From assembly GCA_902805475.1 (NCBI GenBank), contig CADCSX010000008.1, positions 2,400,001 to 2,464,000 of the forward strand: DNA of 64,000 bases, written 5' to 3'. Of the stretch, positions 1-11,329 are shown one piece after another (within the stretch, counting starts at the first letter, position 1; the number at the start of each line of letters is the position of its first letter). A program made the position numbers and the translations under genes. The notes below the pieces were generated by a model. That model was given only the letters and a program-made list of their open reading frames with translations, did no database searches and was not told the origin of the DNA. This stretch comes from Entonaema liquescens (lineage: Eukaryota; Ascomycota; Sordariomycetes; Xylariales; Xylariaceae).

Positions 1-2628
1 CAGGTAACATAAAAGTCGGTAGGCAGTACTGCGCTAGAAGATCGAAAAGGGGTGTTCGGATAGAGTATACTTAATACTTATGCAGGACGTGCTCGTTCCA
101 TAGGCTTGTACTATTGCCATATGACTCAGTTCGAATAAAATCGGGAATATCGTCTGTGAGAAGGCTGTTTGCGTAGGGCGTCAGCTTTGCATCAAACAGA
201 AAATCTTATAGATAGCGGGGTAGGGGGGTGGACTAATTGATCACCTTAGCTGGTACTCCGGATGAAATTCTTAGCATCTCGTGTGTTTTATTTTATTGGA
301 ACAATAACTGTGGATTCTCTTGACGAGGGCGAGCCTCGATATTGCATGCTCCTACACTGCTCGCCCTGGGACAGCATGGACCTATGTTGTGGGGAAAATG
401 GCAGTAGACTGTGTTTATAGCTACTCCAGCACCTTGATGCGCAGGAAAGCAAGTAGGGTGTATGGCTTCATCCCGACCTTTCAATTTTTGCCACTTTGGT
501 GAATGCAAGGTGTTTCGTGTGTTTAGTGGGAAATTGGTCACAGATGACCAAGTATCACCAGGGCGACTAGAGATTCGGCCATCAGAAATGCCTGGAGATA
601 GCATTAACTCAAATTTTCTTTAATCAACACGCGAACTGAAAGATTCGGAGTAGTAGGTTTTACAAGCTCTATTCCTATTCATGACTGATGCCGAACAATT
701 TGACTGAAAATAGTGATGATACTGATGATGCCAGAAGTGGCCTACGCAGATAAGACGCAAGGATAAGCGCAACTCTGTTATTCTCCCACTTCGGCAGCTT
801 TTCTATTCCCTTGGATGCCATATATATTTCTTTTATATACGGCGATTTTAACTGTTGCTCGCAGCCAGTGATTAGGAGGCAATCTTATCATCGAGCCGCC
901 CCTCCTTCTAGTGTCATGTCGACTTTCCTATCACCCAGCATCGCAATATGCCTATCGCCAGTCCATTCTTCCCGATATCCTCTAGTCTAACTTCGTGACA
1001 TCTGTATGCTCACATGCCTTTGCCGTTGACGCCTTAGAAGTGCCCTCGGTAGGAGTACTAAAGCTCCTCATCAGCAGATACCTTCAATGAAAATACCTAC
1101 AAGCTGTGGCAATACAGGATGATAACACGGCACGTACCAAGCCACCCAAATGGCTCTTCTTTCCAGTGGTGTCCATGAATGAGAAGCTGCACCTTCGGTT
1201 GAGCCACAGTGCCTCATGGTTAGCAGTACAAGTGGAATCCCACGGCTATATCCTTCATTCGTGCCATGCGATGCCACTCGGCCTTGATGGGTTGACATCG
1301 AGACTAGGAATCTCACAAGTACAAGCGGGCCGAAGTTCATATCGACCTGTTATCGTAAGAAGTTGATACTAAAAGTATTTCTCCCATGATTCGAGATATC
1401 GTCGATGGTGGTATGCTTGGGCTAATCGTTGCTCTCCGAGCTATAACCCCTTCAGCCGGACGCATACCGACGGTCTGGTCCCCTTTCAATGGACGCCAAT
1501 AATTAGTTCGAGTCGAGATTGGCTTATGAAACTATACTAACTTCCAGTTTCGTCATAGCCATAGTAAATTCGAGTGAAGAGACGAGATTTACGGGGTGGC
1601 CAAATGTCCTTGGCCCCCTTATGTCGATAGGTCGTCTTTAATTCCTAAACATACGCCGCGAAGATGTACCCGGTTAGTGTCCGGATTAGAGTTACTGATT
1701 TGTGCTGTTAGGGGTGAGAAAGCATGCGGTGTCGGCGGCGACGTTACAGGGGAAGAAGTTCTTGGCCTTCGTAGGAGCATAATTACCTAACCGAACCGCT
1801 GAATGGTGTCTTTACCTATGGTCAAAGCGGAATCTCCAAATCCTTGATAGATAGCTTCCAAAAAGAAAAGGGGGCCCCGCTACCCTATACCTATAAATAA
1901 AGCCCTAAAGTTCTAACTCATCAATTAGATAGGTTGCTTACGACAACTGCTGGGATCTCTTTTGGGTGGAAGGATGGATGTCTCATATTGTACAGTGACA
2001 ATACGGTGCGGCGCTTAAAACGACCTAGAACCAGCAAAAACCAAACGCACTGCAGTACAGAACGTAGAAATATGCCAATATCAAAAGTTAAATACTCGTA
2101 TCAGGGATACAGCGGGAAGAAATGTTTTGGGTACGCTCCATTGAGACTCTCGAGGATGGGCGAGAGCGCGTTCGCTTCAGGCACTACGGCTTTGATGGTA
2201 TGGATACTTCATGTTCGACTGGGGTCATGTCGGGGCGCGGGTAAAACTACCTAAGGCGTAAGGTAGATACATACAAAATTGCACAAACATATTGCTCTAC
2301 AGGTATCAATTAAGCATAAAGACTAGCACGACTATTTACGAGAAACCAACGTATCTAGACAGTTCCATACAATGTCTTTACGAGACAAAACAGGTGACTT
2401 TCAGTTCCCCTGTGTACCGGCTCCGAAATCATGCTAACCGCGCCGGTCCATGATATGTACCGTCGCTCAAGGGAAAAGAGACCAGAAACTCCGGGGATAA
2501 TACTCCCATCCATGCAATTGTGGGAATCTGACGCGAGTCTATCGTAGTAGAATATTGTTACAGTGGTATGCGTATGCGGCTTGCTTATAAGGTCGTAAGC
2601 GATATCTCAGATATCGGCAGCTGGCGAG
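1..2628. other. Intergenic or gene-poor left end
   Basis: No coding region here can be supported. The open frames are short, overlap one another on both strands (for example around 1071-1366), mostly lack an ATG, and show no recognisable domain or splice partner. Base composition is ordinary. I see no tRNA-like structure. Confidence 0.6.
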
Positions 2629-4848
2629 TTACGTGTTCGTAGCACCATTAGTCATCTCCACGGCCTCACCATCATCCCCTGCCACTTCGTGATCAACGGG
2701 GCCACCATCTGAAAACTCAGAAGTACTGCCGCCATTCTTAGCTTGGTTCTCCATGGCGAACAAGCGGGCGGCTCTGCCTTCTTTCTTGCGAGGTTGAGGA
2801 GCTAGGTGGCAGATGTTAGTTGGCAATACTGATATGATATGATATGATAATTACTAGGCGACACTTACCTCGGCCATTCTCCTGGACATAAAATCGTCGG
2901 AGTAATGAGACGGCTTCATCACGCAGATAACCACCTTCGACCGGATACCCAGGCTCCACGTTACCACCATCGCCATCATCTTCGTCTCTTGGGAGGAGTG
3001 TAGCTTTGCCTTGGTAGATACGGGCGACGTCTTGGGGGCCGTATCCATTTTGATAGGGACGATCTGCTGGCTTGGGAACCGGCTTGGAGTTCTGATGGAT
3101 TTTGAATACGCCTCCGGTTCCACCAAACTTATCATTAACAGCGCCAAAGTAGACCTTCTTGATGCCTAATTGACGAAGAAGAGAGGCACACATGACGCAA
3201 GGTTCCACCGTAACGTAGAGGACACACTCGGTTACGATGCTGCGACTGACTGCCGGGGAAGGATGGAGCTTCTGACCATAAGGATAGGAATGGGTGTCTG
3301 TCGGATCTACATTTCCCCAGCTAGGATCATCTTGGGCTGGGCTGGTAGTGGTTTCGCCGCCCTTTTGGGGCTTTTCCCGGGAAAGCAAAGCAGTTAAGGC
3401 CATAAACTCAGCATGGCGAGTCCCGTTACGAGTAACGTTTGTCGCGTTCATTCCTTTAGCAATAACCTTCCCATTATGAACTAAGACACAGCCTACTGGC
3501 GTCTCATTCGTGTTCAGAGCTAGATTACCCTAGTGATTCTGTTAGCTGGTCTGCCCATATACGCGCCATAAGTGAGCTGGAAAGGTTTCGCAAAACACGA
3601 AAGGCAAACAGGTAAATCATGTATGAAGTGTGGAGAGAAACACAGTCGTCGACTTGGAAATAAATCAAGCAAAATATTAATCAGTGAGAGACCGGGCCAA
3701 GATCATAGGGTGAAGAAAAGAGGGCCTTTACCATAGCGAGTGCCTCTTGCATGAAGTTAAGATGATACGCCCGCTCAACTCGTTCCTCTTCTGTCTGAGG
3801 TTCAATCAGACCAGGTAGATTGGGAGCCGGAGGCGAAGGAGGCTTCGGAACGGGGCCTCTATCGGTGAGAGGCAAAGCAACCATGATTGGAGGGGCGGAG
3901 GCATTAGGAGCACCGGCTGCAGAAGCATGCCCCGTCTTAGGAGATTGTTCACCACCAGATATATTATCAAGAGTAATACAAGTAACGCTGGCGGCGAACT
4001 TTTCGTCCTTCCCATTCGGGAGAGTAGTCTCTGTCATTGCAGAATTGTTAGGAGGAACAGAGGTTGTAGTAACGTGCTGGCTGCGGGTACCCGTTTTCTG
4101 GACTTGAGTCTGGTTCTCTGCAGAGAGGGGCTTCAGGGCAAGCGGCTGAGATTGAGATACGGTAGACGAGATATAATGAGGGGAAGCATTCTCCGTTCTA
4201 CTGTCGACAGGGACAGTAGGGGTGCGAGGCCACGGCTTTGCCCACCATTTTAGCTCCGAGTGGCTTTTGACTATCGGGTTGATGGGAGTTTACTTTAGTG
4301 TCACCTTGATTCGCAACGAGAGTAACACTGGATTGTCCAAGAGGCGACGCATGGTTTTGGGTATTAGCTATAGGTTTGTTGGCGATGCCGTTTCGCTGGG
4401 CGGTCGGTGCGTTAGAAGCGTTAGAGGCATTGGAAGCACCCGACTTTGGACCAGAGGCTTTGGGGCCGCCTCGCTTTTGGCCACGTTTTTTAGACTGGGC
4501 CATCGTATCGTGTTGGGGTGAAGGAGAAGAATCCAAACCTTGTTCGAGATCTATGAAGGAAGAATCGTGGTGCTGTTGTGAGGTTTGGAGGTGAGGAGAA
4601 GGTGGACATAAAGAGGAATTTGTGTCTTTCTTAGTTGAAGGGGATGGGTTTGAGTTTAGTGAATTAGAATTTGTTGAATGTACTGAACTTTTTGAACGCG
4701 TTGATGATTGTTGCTGCGGTGTTCGGACTGAGTCAGGTGTCGAGTTGAAGGGAAAGAAGCGGGCATAGAGTTGGATGAAAGACGCAAACAGCACCTGCCA
4801 GGCCTGCCAGAGCTTCGCGACGTAACCTAAGATCTTGTGTCCCGCCAT
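2629..4848 (-). CDS. tad2: tRNA-specific adenosine-34 deaminase, catalytic subunit Tad2-like
   Basis: Cytidine/deoxycytidylate deaminase fold enzyme expected to convert wobble adenosine 34 of tRNAs to inosine, as catalytic partner of Tad3. The core reads over three exons: one ending at 3732, 3529-2869 and 2801-2629. Joined, they give the family's N-terminal helix (FMQEALAM), then GNLALNTNETPVGCVLV, the zinc/proton-shuttle motif RHAEF, and PCVMC with the two zinc cysteines. Introns are 3731-3530 and 2868-2802 with GTAAAG/CTAG and GTAAGT/CTAG ends. The C-terminal tail is acidic. The 5' end is uncertain: ATG at 4037 gives 379 residues, but that frame stays open upstream to about 4290, and an ATG-led frame at 4848-4198 can be joined to it through an acceptor near 4287 (ending CCGATAG). 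I therefore give 4848 as the probable gene start. The extension is rich in Ser, Asn and Lys, and its function is unknown. Confidence 0.82.
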
Positions 4849-6414
4849 TGTTTCCTCCTTCCCGTACTTTCCTTATAGTGATATTTTTAATTCTCAAACT
4901 TAAATCGATAAAAAAAAAAAAAAAAAAAAACAAAAAGTAGGCGCAATTACTATAAACTTCCTAACCAAATAAAAATAAAATGTTCGTGATGCCGTTACCA
5001 CCAAGCCACCAGCCACCAGCCGAATGAGATAAGCAGCTAATCAATAAGACGAAGCAATGCTGACCGCCAATGAATGGTAAGGCAAGACCTGCATAAGCCT
5101 CCTTCTTCCGTGTAAGTTAACTGACAAGGTAATAACTTATTTGGTGAGAGCGAGCGGTGTTAATGCCTACAAAGGACCCCTAAACGAATGTGCATCTGCA
5201 ACAATTGCTATATCTCTTAGGTAGTTGCTAGGCCATCTTCATTTTGTCGGAAGATATAATAAGGTAGCGCATCCACTTAGAAGACAGTGTTTTATTATGC
5301 AGGCGAGTTATCATGATTGAATTGAAGTTACCGGATGGGAAAAGGTGATTTTATATTACAACAAGGAGGGAGATGTCGCGGCGGCGCGGCGGCGCGGCTG
5401 AGAATTTTCTGCAGCTTGGAATAAAGTAGCTAATTGCCCAACCCGCGCTAGTTTACAACTTTGTAGGTACTTTACTTACTTAAGGCTATGTAGATAGGGT
5501 CTAGACCTTACCGCAGGAGGTATAGGTTAATAACGTTAACCCGAGCGGGAACGTCCCGCAATACCACCGAACCGGAGAAGTGGGTGTGGATTAGGTAAGT
5601 AATAGAGGTACAATATAAAATGACCTGGGGTACTGTAAGTTCCACTTTTCCGGTATCCCGTCCAAGGAAGAGAAGTGTCAACTTTTCTACCTAACATATG
5701 AAAACTATTATAAAGTACATACCTGGGTACCTAGGTATGTCTCAGATTTCGTTGGAATTGGAGAAAAGCCTGCAAAGTTATAGATTTCTGGAACATTCAA
5801 AAATAAGTTGCAATTTGGTCTAGGTTCTTGACTTGCTGGATATAGGTAGTAAGCCATAAGTCCGTTGCGTTGCGGTACTTCCTTAAGCACCGACTCATAT
5901 CACAGTCTGAATATTAAATATTCTTTACTATTTTTAGCTCCATGAGCGAATGCTATGAAAATATCTAAATATGAAAAGTCCTTTCCGCCAGATCAATGAG
6001 CTGTACATGTATATGTACATACCTCGTTTGTTAGAAGTGATGATGTTTTAGGTAGTTAGTCATCTTCAAACTTCAAACTTCAAGATATCATCAGCTGGCA
6101 ACCTTCATACGGACTAGTAACAAATTCATTTCACAATATTATGAAGGGCCGACAGTATTAATAAAAAGTAGTTCAAGGTCGTATTGGTCTAAGTAGGCGC
6201 GGAATACATCACCTCCCAGAGATCTTCAGCTGGACCGACCCTCAACCACCTTCTTTCCTTCAACTATCTAACATGTACCGAGCTAGAAGCTCAACCCAAA
6301 TCCACCGCTATCTGTTTTTAACCCAGGGTATCATAGTTTTCTTTTCCGATGAGCGCGACCATGCGCTAATCATAACAATACATAGTAGAAACGGCTTCCG
6401 AGATGATATCACCA
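4849..6414. other. Intergenic, with poly-A tract
   Basis: No gene seen. A run of about 22 A at 4909-4930 lies just 5' of the Tad2 gene (a T-tract in its reading direction). A short GC-rich simple repeat (gcggcg units) lies near 5377-5398, and TACCTAGGTA-like motifs occur near 5708-5740. Confidence 0.6.
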
Positions 6415-8973
6415 CTAGACAAGGCTAGCCATGCGCTGCATGCGCGGGCCTAGGGCCTTAGTCCTCCTGGATGAGTATAGGGAAAAGTTATCGAATGTGC
6501 TGCGAGCCCTGGAGATATCCTCCGAAAGTCGAAAGTATCTTGACTTGGCGGCGTTCGTACCAATGGCGAGCCGTCCTGGAAAGGAAAGAAGTTGTGTGAC
6601 CAGGCCCAGCATGGCCACATTCGAAACAATATGTTGCCGCAACAAAGTGCAAGCAACGGCAATAGATAATGACCCCGCGAGGATTCCCACATCTACGACT
6701 TTATCGCTAAAAGGCTGCCAGTGGTGAAGCATGCTCAAAGATGTGTATGCAAACACCAGTAGGCATGTTGCAACAGCATCCACAATTGCCCTAAGTCGGT
6801 TTTGCATATCCGACTTGGCTTGAGACTGTGGTGCGTTTAGAGATGCTGACACGAGCAGCCTACGTTCTACAGAGTGGTAATTCCTGCTATCGCCTGAAGA
6901 TGGTACTGTCTTGCTCGTCTTAGACGAGGAAGTAGATAGGGCAGCGGCATGAGAAAGACCACCATCTTCAACAGCACCCAGGGCTGCGATATTCTGGGAA
7001 ATCGGGTCGGAAATGCTGGCGGGAGAACGCCCAAGTGCATTCCAGGTATCTGGTCCTGCGACAGGAGACCAAGAAGATGATATATTTTGAGACAAAGAAA
7101 ATGAGGCAATTGTATCCGTCGTGCGGCGCTCCGAGGGAGCAGATGTTGATTGTTCGGCATTGGAATATGCGATGTTCTGCAGACGTCTTAGCTTTAGGCC
7201 GCGATTAAATGCATAATAGTAATGACTTACGGTTTGTGGAAGCTTGCTGGGTTCGCGACGTGACTGGCTTGCTGAAGACAGTTCTGTTATAGTCTCAGAC
7301 GCTGCTGGGCTCATAGATGTGGTGCACCAAGTACCACTACTGCTCGTCAGCATGGCGACTGAGTCTTGTTGTTGACTGTGCCATTCTGAATGGCTCTGGC
7401 TGTCCTTTCTTAGACTGGTGGAAGGTGAAGGTGCTCCAATCCGAGATTCGTGTAGGTGTAGTTGGCATAATGGTACGCCTACTCCAGTTGGTGATGGTAG
7501 TGCCCATGGTTGTGGCCGTGGTTCAGCCGTCCTTACTGGGGTTATTGGGCATGGTAGGCCTGGCGGAACCGGAACGCGAGACCCGGGTACTTGGCTCCTC
7601 TGGCCGCTGTTACCTTGTTCCACAACAAGGGACTGGGTCGACGTGTCGGATATACCCTCGTAGTATGATGATGCGTCTAGGCCAGTTGGCAGTGACGCCT
7701 GTTCCCGTGAGACGGGAGATGTTTGGTAATCTACGTTTACAGGTACAGGTACATCTAGCTGAGTGTCCCGGTCTTGGTCTGCAATACTCTTCCTCCTATG
7801 TAACTCAACTAGTTGTCGGTCGTGTAGGTATCGTGAGTCAGGTTGTGGTAACGCTGCAACTTCCTTGGTCAGGCTTGGGTCATCGTCTAGGCAGACCGAA
7901 GAGCCTGGTGAGTATAGGTTGAAGTCGGCGTAGTTGTTGCCAGCCTCGCCGCCTGGGTTTAGGTAAGGTGGTAGTGCTGCGTGGGCGTCTTCGGTAGTGC
8001 CAACAGCGGTGTTCTCAAGGCCTGCATTTTGTACCGGAGTAATTGGTTGAGATGGCGAGTATGAGTTGGACGATGTTGGTGTAAGGTGGCCCGCAGGGTC
8101 GAAGAAGAAGTCGTAATCGTACGGAATGGCCTCGACCGGCTCCTCGTCGTACTGGACAAACTGATCCCAATCCATGGTGGGATCAACTAGTGACTCCGAC
8201 ATGGTGGAGTCAAAGGAGGAAGTAGATAATTCTGCCATGCCAAACGATGGCATGTATAAAGATTGCTCTAAAGGTTCTAATGTTGTTTGTGGAGGAGGTG
8301 CCATCGCTGGAACGGATGGCGTAGCGGTCTTCTTCACCTTCTTGGCTGTCCTGGTCGCAGAAGAACCGGACGACCGCTTATGACTCGGGTCACAACGCAC
8401 CTTCTTTCTTCGACAAGAATCGCAAGCCTTGATGATGCGCATTAGATGGGCGTGGTCACGCTGCTCTTTTGTTTTGCAGCCACGGGAAGCTGAGTTTGTG
8501 ACATCCTTTCCGTCCTTAGTTAAAATCTTCATGCCAGGAAGATGAGAGAAATCATTAGATAGAGCCATCGCCTTCTTGGGAGAAGGCTTTTGCGTCCTGC
8601 GCTCGCTTGATGAAGAAGCATTGCTGGCCTGAGTCCATTGGCTCTCGGACATAACAGGAGATGTGAAATTGGAGGCGCAGCCAGAATCAACCAAGGTCGC
8701 ACTGGGCGATTCGGTTGTAGAGCCAAGGGCAGGGTAGACCATGAAGAACTTGAAAAGTTCGCCGGTCGCCATGCTGTGCTCGAAGAACTCCATAGAGACA
8801 GTAGCACGCTTGTCGAGGATGGATGCATCCCCGGGAACATAAGCATCAATCATTTCATCCAACTGCTTGGAACCCATGGCAGGGAAAAACTGCAAGGGGG
8901 CACCGATGGCAGGCTGATGAACCGAGAAACCCATAAGGGAAGTAGAAGAGCTGATACCGGGCATGTACGACAT
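6415..8973 (-). CDS. Transcription-factor-like protein with half Zn2Cys6 motif and C-terminal hydrophobic segments
   Basis: Single-exon gene of 852 residues from the ATG at 8973. The frame is open further 5' to a TTG at 9090, but the conserved-looking N-terminus starts at this ATG (MSYMPGISS, then GAPLQFFPAMGS). Around residues 185-205 the basic stretch CDSCRRKKVRCDPSHKR resembles the first half of a fungal Zn2Cys6 DNA-binding domain. The second Cys triplet (C-x2-C-x6-C) is absent, the following residues being Ser/Lys/Ala-rich. The middle is long, disordered, and rich in Ser, Pro and Gln, like an activation region. The last 130 residues hold two or three hydrophobic stretches (ATCLLVFAYTSLSML; VVDVGILAGSLSIAVACTLL; SNVAMLGLVTQLL), suggesting membrane anchoring. 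A nuclear regulator is likely; membrane tethering is my inference. No target genes can be named. Confidence 0.75.
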   Translation of the reverse strand: MSYMPGISSSTSLMGFSVHQPAIGAPLQFFPAMGSKQLDEMIDAYVPGDASILDKRATVSMEFFEHSMATGELFKFFMVYPALGSTTESPSATLVDSGCASNFTSPVMSESQWTQASNASSSSERRTQKPSPKKAMALSNDFSHLPGMKILTKDGKDVTNSASRGCKTKEQRDHAHLMRIIKACDSCRRKKVRCDPSHKRSSGSSATRTAKKVKKTATPSVPAMAPPPQTTLEPLEQSLYMPSFGMAELSTSSFDSTMSESLVDPTMDWDQFVQYDEEPVEAIPYDYDFFFDPAGHLTPTSSNSYSPSQPITPVQNAGLENTAVGTTEDAHAALPPYLNPGGEAGNNYADFNLYSPGSSVCLDDDPSLTKEVAALPQPDSRYLHDRQLVELHRRKSIADQDRDTQLDVPVPVNVDYQTSPVSREQASLPTGLDASSYYEGISDTSTQSLVVEQGNSGQRSQVPGSRVPVPPGLPCPITPVRTAEPRPQPWALPSPTGVGVPLCQLHLHESRIGAPSPSTSLRKDSQSHSEWHSQQQDSVAMLTSSSGTWCTTSMSPAASETITELSSASQSRREPSKLPQTVSHYYYAFNRGLKLRRLQNIAYSNAEQSTSAPSERRTTDTIASFSLSQNISSSWSPVAGPDTWNALGRSPASISDPISQNIAALGAVEDGGLSHAAALSTSSSKTSKTVPSSGDSRNYHSVERRLLVSASLNAPQSQAKSDMQNRLRAIVDAVATCLLVFAYTSLSMLHHWQPFSDKVVDVGILAGSLSIAVACTLLRQHIVSNVAMLGLVTQLLSFPGRLAIGTNAAKSRYFRLSEDISRARSTFDNFSLYSSRRTKALGPRMQRMASLV

Positions 8974-9156
8974 ATTGTTGGTTACTTTATTAGCGGTGCC
9001 GTGAGAATGGATACGATGTAGGTTGGTCAGATTGGCGACTTGGCGGTTTCGGCGGCTTCGAGCAAACGTGGGTTTACGGGTAAGCACCAAGTTCCGTCGT
9101 AAGATGTAATGAGTAACGCCAACTCCGGTGTAGGCTGGCTGGTTGTTACAAGGTCG

Positions 9157-9232
9157 GTTATAGTTATAGTAATAATAGCAATAACAATAATAATGACAAT
9201 GACAATGACAATGATAATAGTAATAATAATTC
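9157..9232. repeat. Simple repeat (taa/aatgac)n
   Basis: Low-complexity run of TAATAA and ACAATG-type units just upstream of the transcription-factor-like gene. It is visible directly in the sequence; no function is implied. Confidence 0.8.
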
Positions 9233-10537
9233 AGAGTGCGTTTTAGGGGACTATAGATTTGACTTATACCTGAGGTTGTTATGAAAGCGAAGTAGGCTAA
9301 CAGAGGAGGGGGAGATGTTAAATCGCTAACGTTTGATAGTACGGGTAGTACGGGTAGTATAGATAGTATGGATATAGAGGTTATTGGTAGTGGGAATGAA
9401 AACCTGCTTTGAGTCTAGGCCACCTAGGTCGACGATGTCTAGCTCAAAGAGTCAGGGGTAAAGAGCGTAAGCCTTCGAAGTTGTTCGAAGTAAAAGTTAA
9501 CAATGGTCAATGGAGAATGTTTTGAGACCTAGGTAGAGTCTACTACTATAGTCAGATGGGGAAAAGATGAGAAGGAAAAGAAGAAAGGAATTTCAAATCT
9601 CGGGAGGGAGTCACAGGATGATATTTCACTTCTGACGGTTCCTAAGCATTAACCATTTTGTTATACAATAGTGCGTGCAAAGCCTCAATTCAATCACCAG
9701 AAAAGAATGGCGGAGCAAGGTTTTGAGACCCACCACGGCGAAGAAGTAGATCGACCGCTTAACCAATCATCTTTTATTTTTAGTGGACACGAGCCTTCCA
9801 ACTCCTAAGTACTCCGTTCCGTAATCTGTTAGTGTTTATACTAGCTTACCAACCAAAACACTAACAAGGTCAGATACCTGTCCCATCTCGGCCGGGGAAA
9901 GATGCGTGGTAGCCTGAGGCATCCATCGGCAAGACCAAACAGGTGGATTGACTCATTCGAGAATTGGCCAATTACCAATTAACTAACCCCTCCTAAATTG
10001 AGACGAACTCTCCTTCATTTTAGAGCTATTTCCATGCAAGTACTCGATGGTCGTATAATTAGTACCTACATGTAGGTATGTAATTCCATTACACAGTACA
10101 ATCATATAAATCACAAACCCAAGTTTGGTTTCTTGTTGGTGTTCTTTTTCTTTTTCTTTTTCTTTGTGAATCCTCTTTACTGTGGTGGCCTAGATTACCT
10201 GGAAAATCAGGATCCTTGATCTAGGTAAATTTGTTATTTGTTATTTGTTTGTTACATTTCCTGACTTTTGTTTCCTTCTTATCGCGAAGTTCGTGTTCTA
10301 ATTCGCGTTGCATCCAAGTGGCTTCCCCATTAAATAAATAACCCCACCAGATCTTCTCGTAGATCTACCTTACCTACTTGTGGAGGCCCCGACTGTAAAA
10401 CGTTGCACAAAAGTCCTGGTTACATGTACCTTCTTACAACTATCTCGTCCAATTATCCCCCAAGAGGTCTTTATGATTCCCGATAGAAGTGTGAAAAATA
10501 CTTGGTTTAACTATGCTCTATGTAAGAAGTAAATGTA

Positions 10538-10589
10538 CCCAAGGTATGTGCCCAAGGTATGTGCCCAAGGTATGTGCCCATTGTATATG
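10538..10589. repeat. 13-base tandem repeat
   Basis: Three consecutive exact copies of ccaaggtatgtgc, followed by a degenerate fourth (ccattgtatatgc). It lies in otherwise non-coding DNA. Confidence 0.85.
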
Positions 10590-11329
10590 CCGAATAGTTA
10601 CTTACATGTATATAATATATGTGACTACAGTATGACTCGATCGAAGTGAGAAATCCCCAAATACGCTTACTAGATAACAATAGCATTTGAAACATGCATT
10701 GGATGACACTGGGAAGATGTCTTACTGTTTCGTCTTAGCACATGCCCGCCCCTTACCATCTACAGTCCCACACCCAATGGCCTATTCAGATATGTCTGAG
10801 ATCGAGTGATGTAAATGATTGACAAACTAAGTGCTTCACACTACCAGGTACTTTACGGATATTGGCAGTTTCTGTGCACCCCTACTGAAAAAGGTCAGTG
10901 TACTACTGTAACACGTATATATAGATTTATGTATATATTTCGATGTAGGTTTGAAGACGTCGGCTCGTAAATACCCCCTTAAACCCTACGTCCAAAATCT
11001 TTCCCATCGACGCCAGATATTAATAAGCTGTGGGTATGGCCATACCGACGCCTGAGAAATAGAAAGGGTATCAATGCCAAATATGCAAAATAGTTTAGTT
11101 CGCCCATATGTCGTAAGAACTAACAATAAACATCAAAAAGTGTCGTTTCCCATTATGATACAATGCAAATTTGTGTTCGCAGCTAAAAGCAATCTTGGCT
11201 TGCTATGTTGTTATCGGAATGCTGAACGAGTGCCGTATTAAAACCTCGTCGCTAAGAAACTGGTTCCTAGGATGTTGGCGACGACGATCTTGATAGTTAG
11301 GCTATTAACCTGTTAGAATAACTGGTAAG

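Larger units (their letters stand above)
8974..11329. other. Long intergenic region upstream of the transcription-factor-like gene
   Basis: About 2.3 kb without a supportable gene, possibly including a long 5' leader and promoter of the gene at 8973. It contains a (TAA/CAATGA)n-type microsatellite at about 9157-9232, a CT-rich tract near 10143-10166, and a 13-base tandem repeat at 10538-10589. Confidence 0.6.

Noticed and set aside
1071..1366. Overlapping open frames on both strands at the left end
   Set aside because: No domain, no splice partners, overlap each other antisense; consistent with chance.
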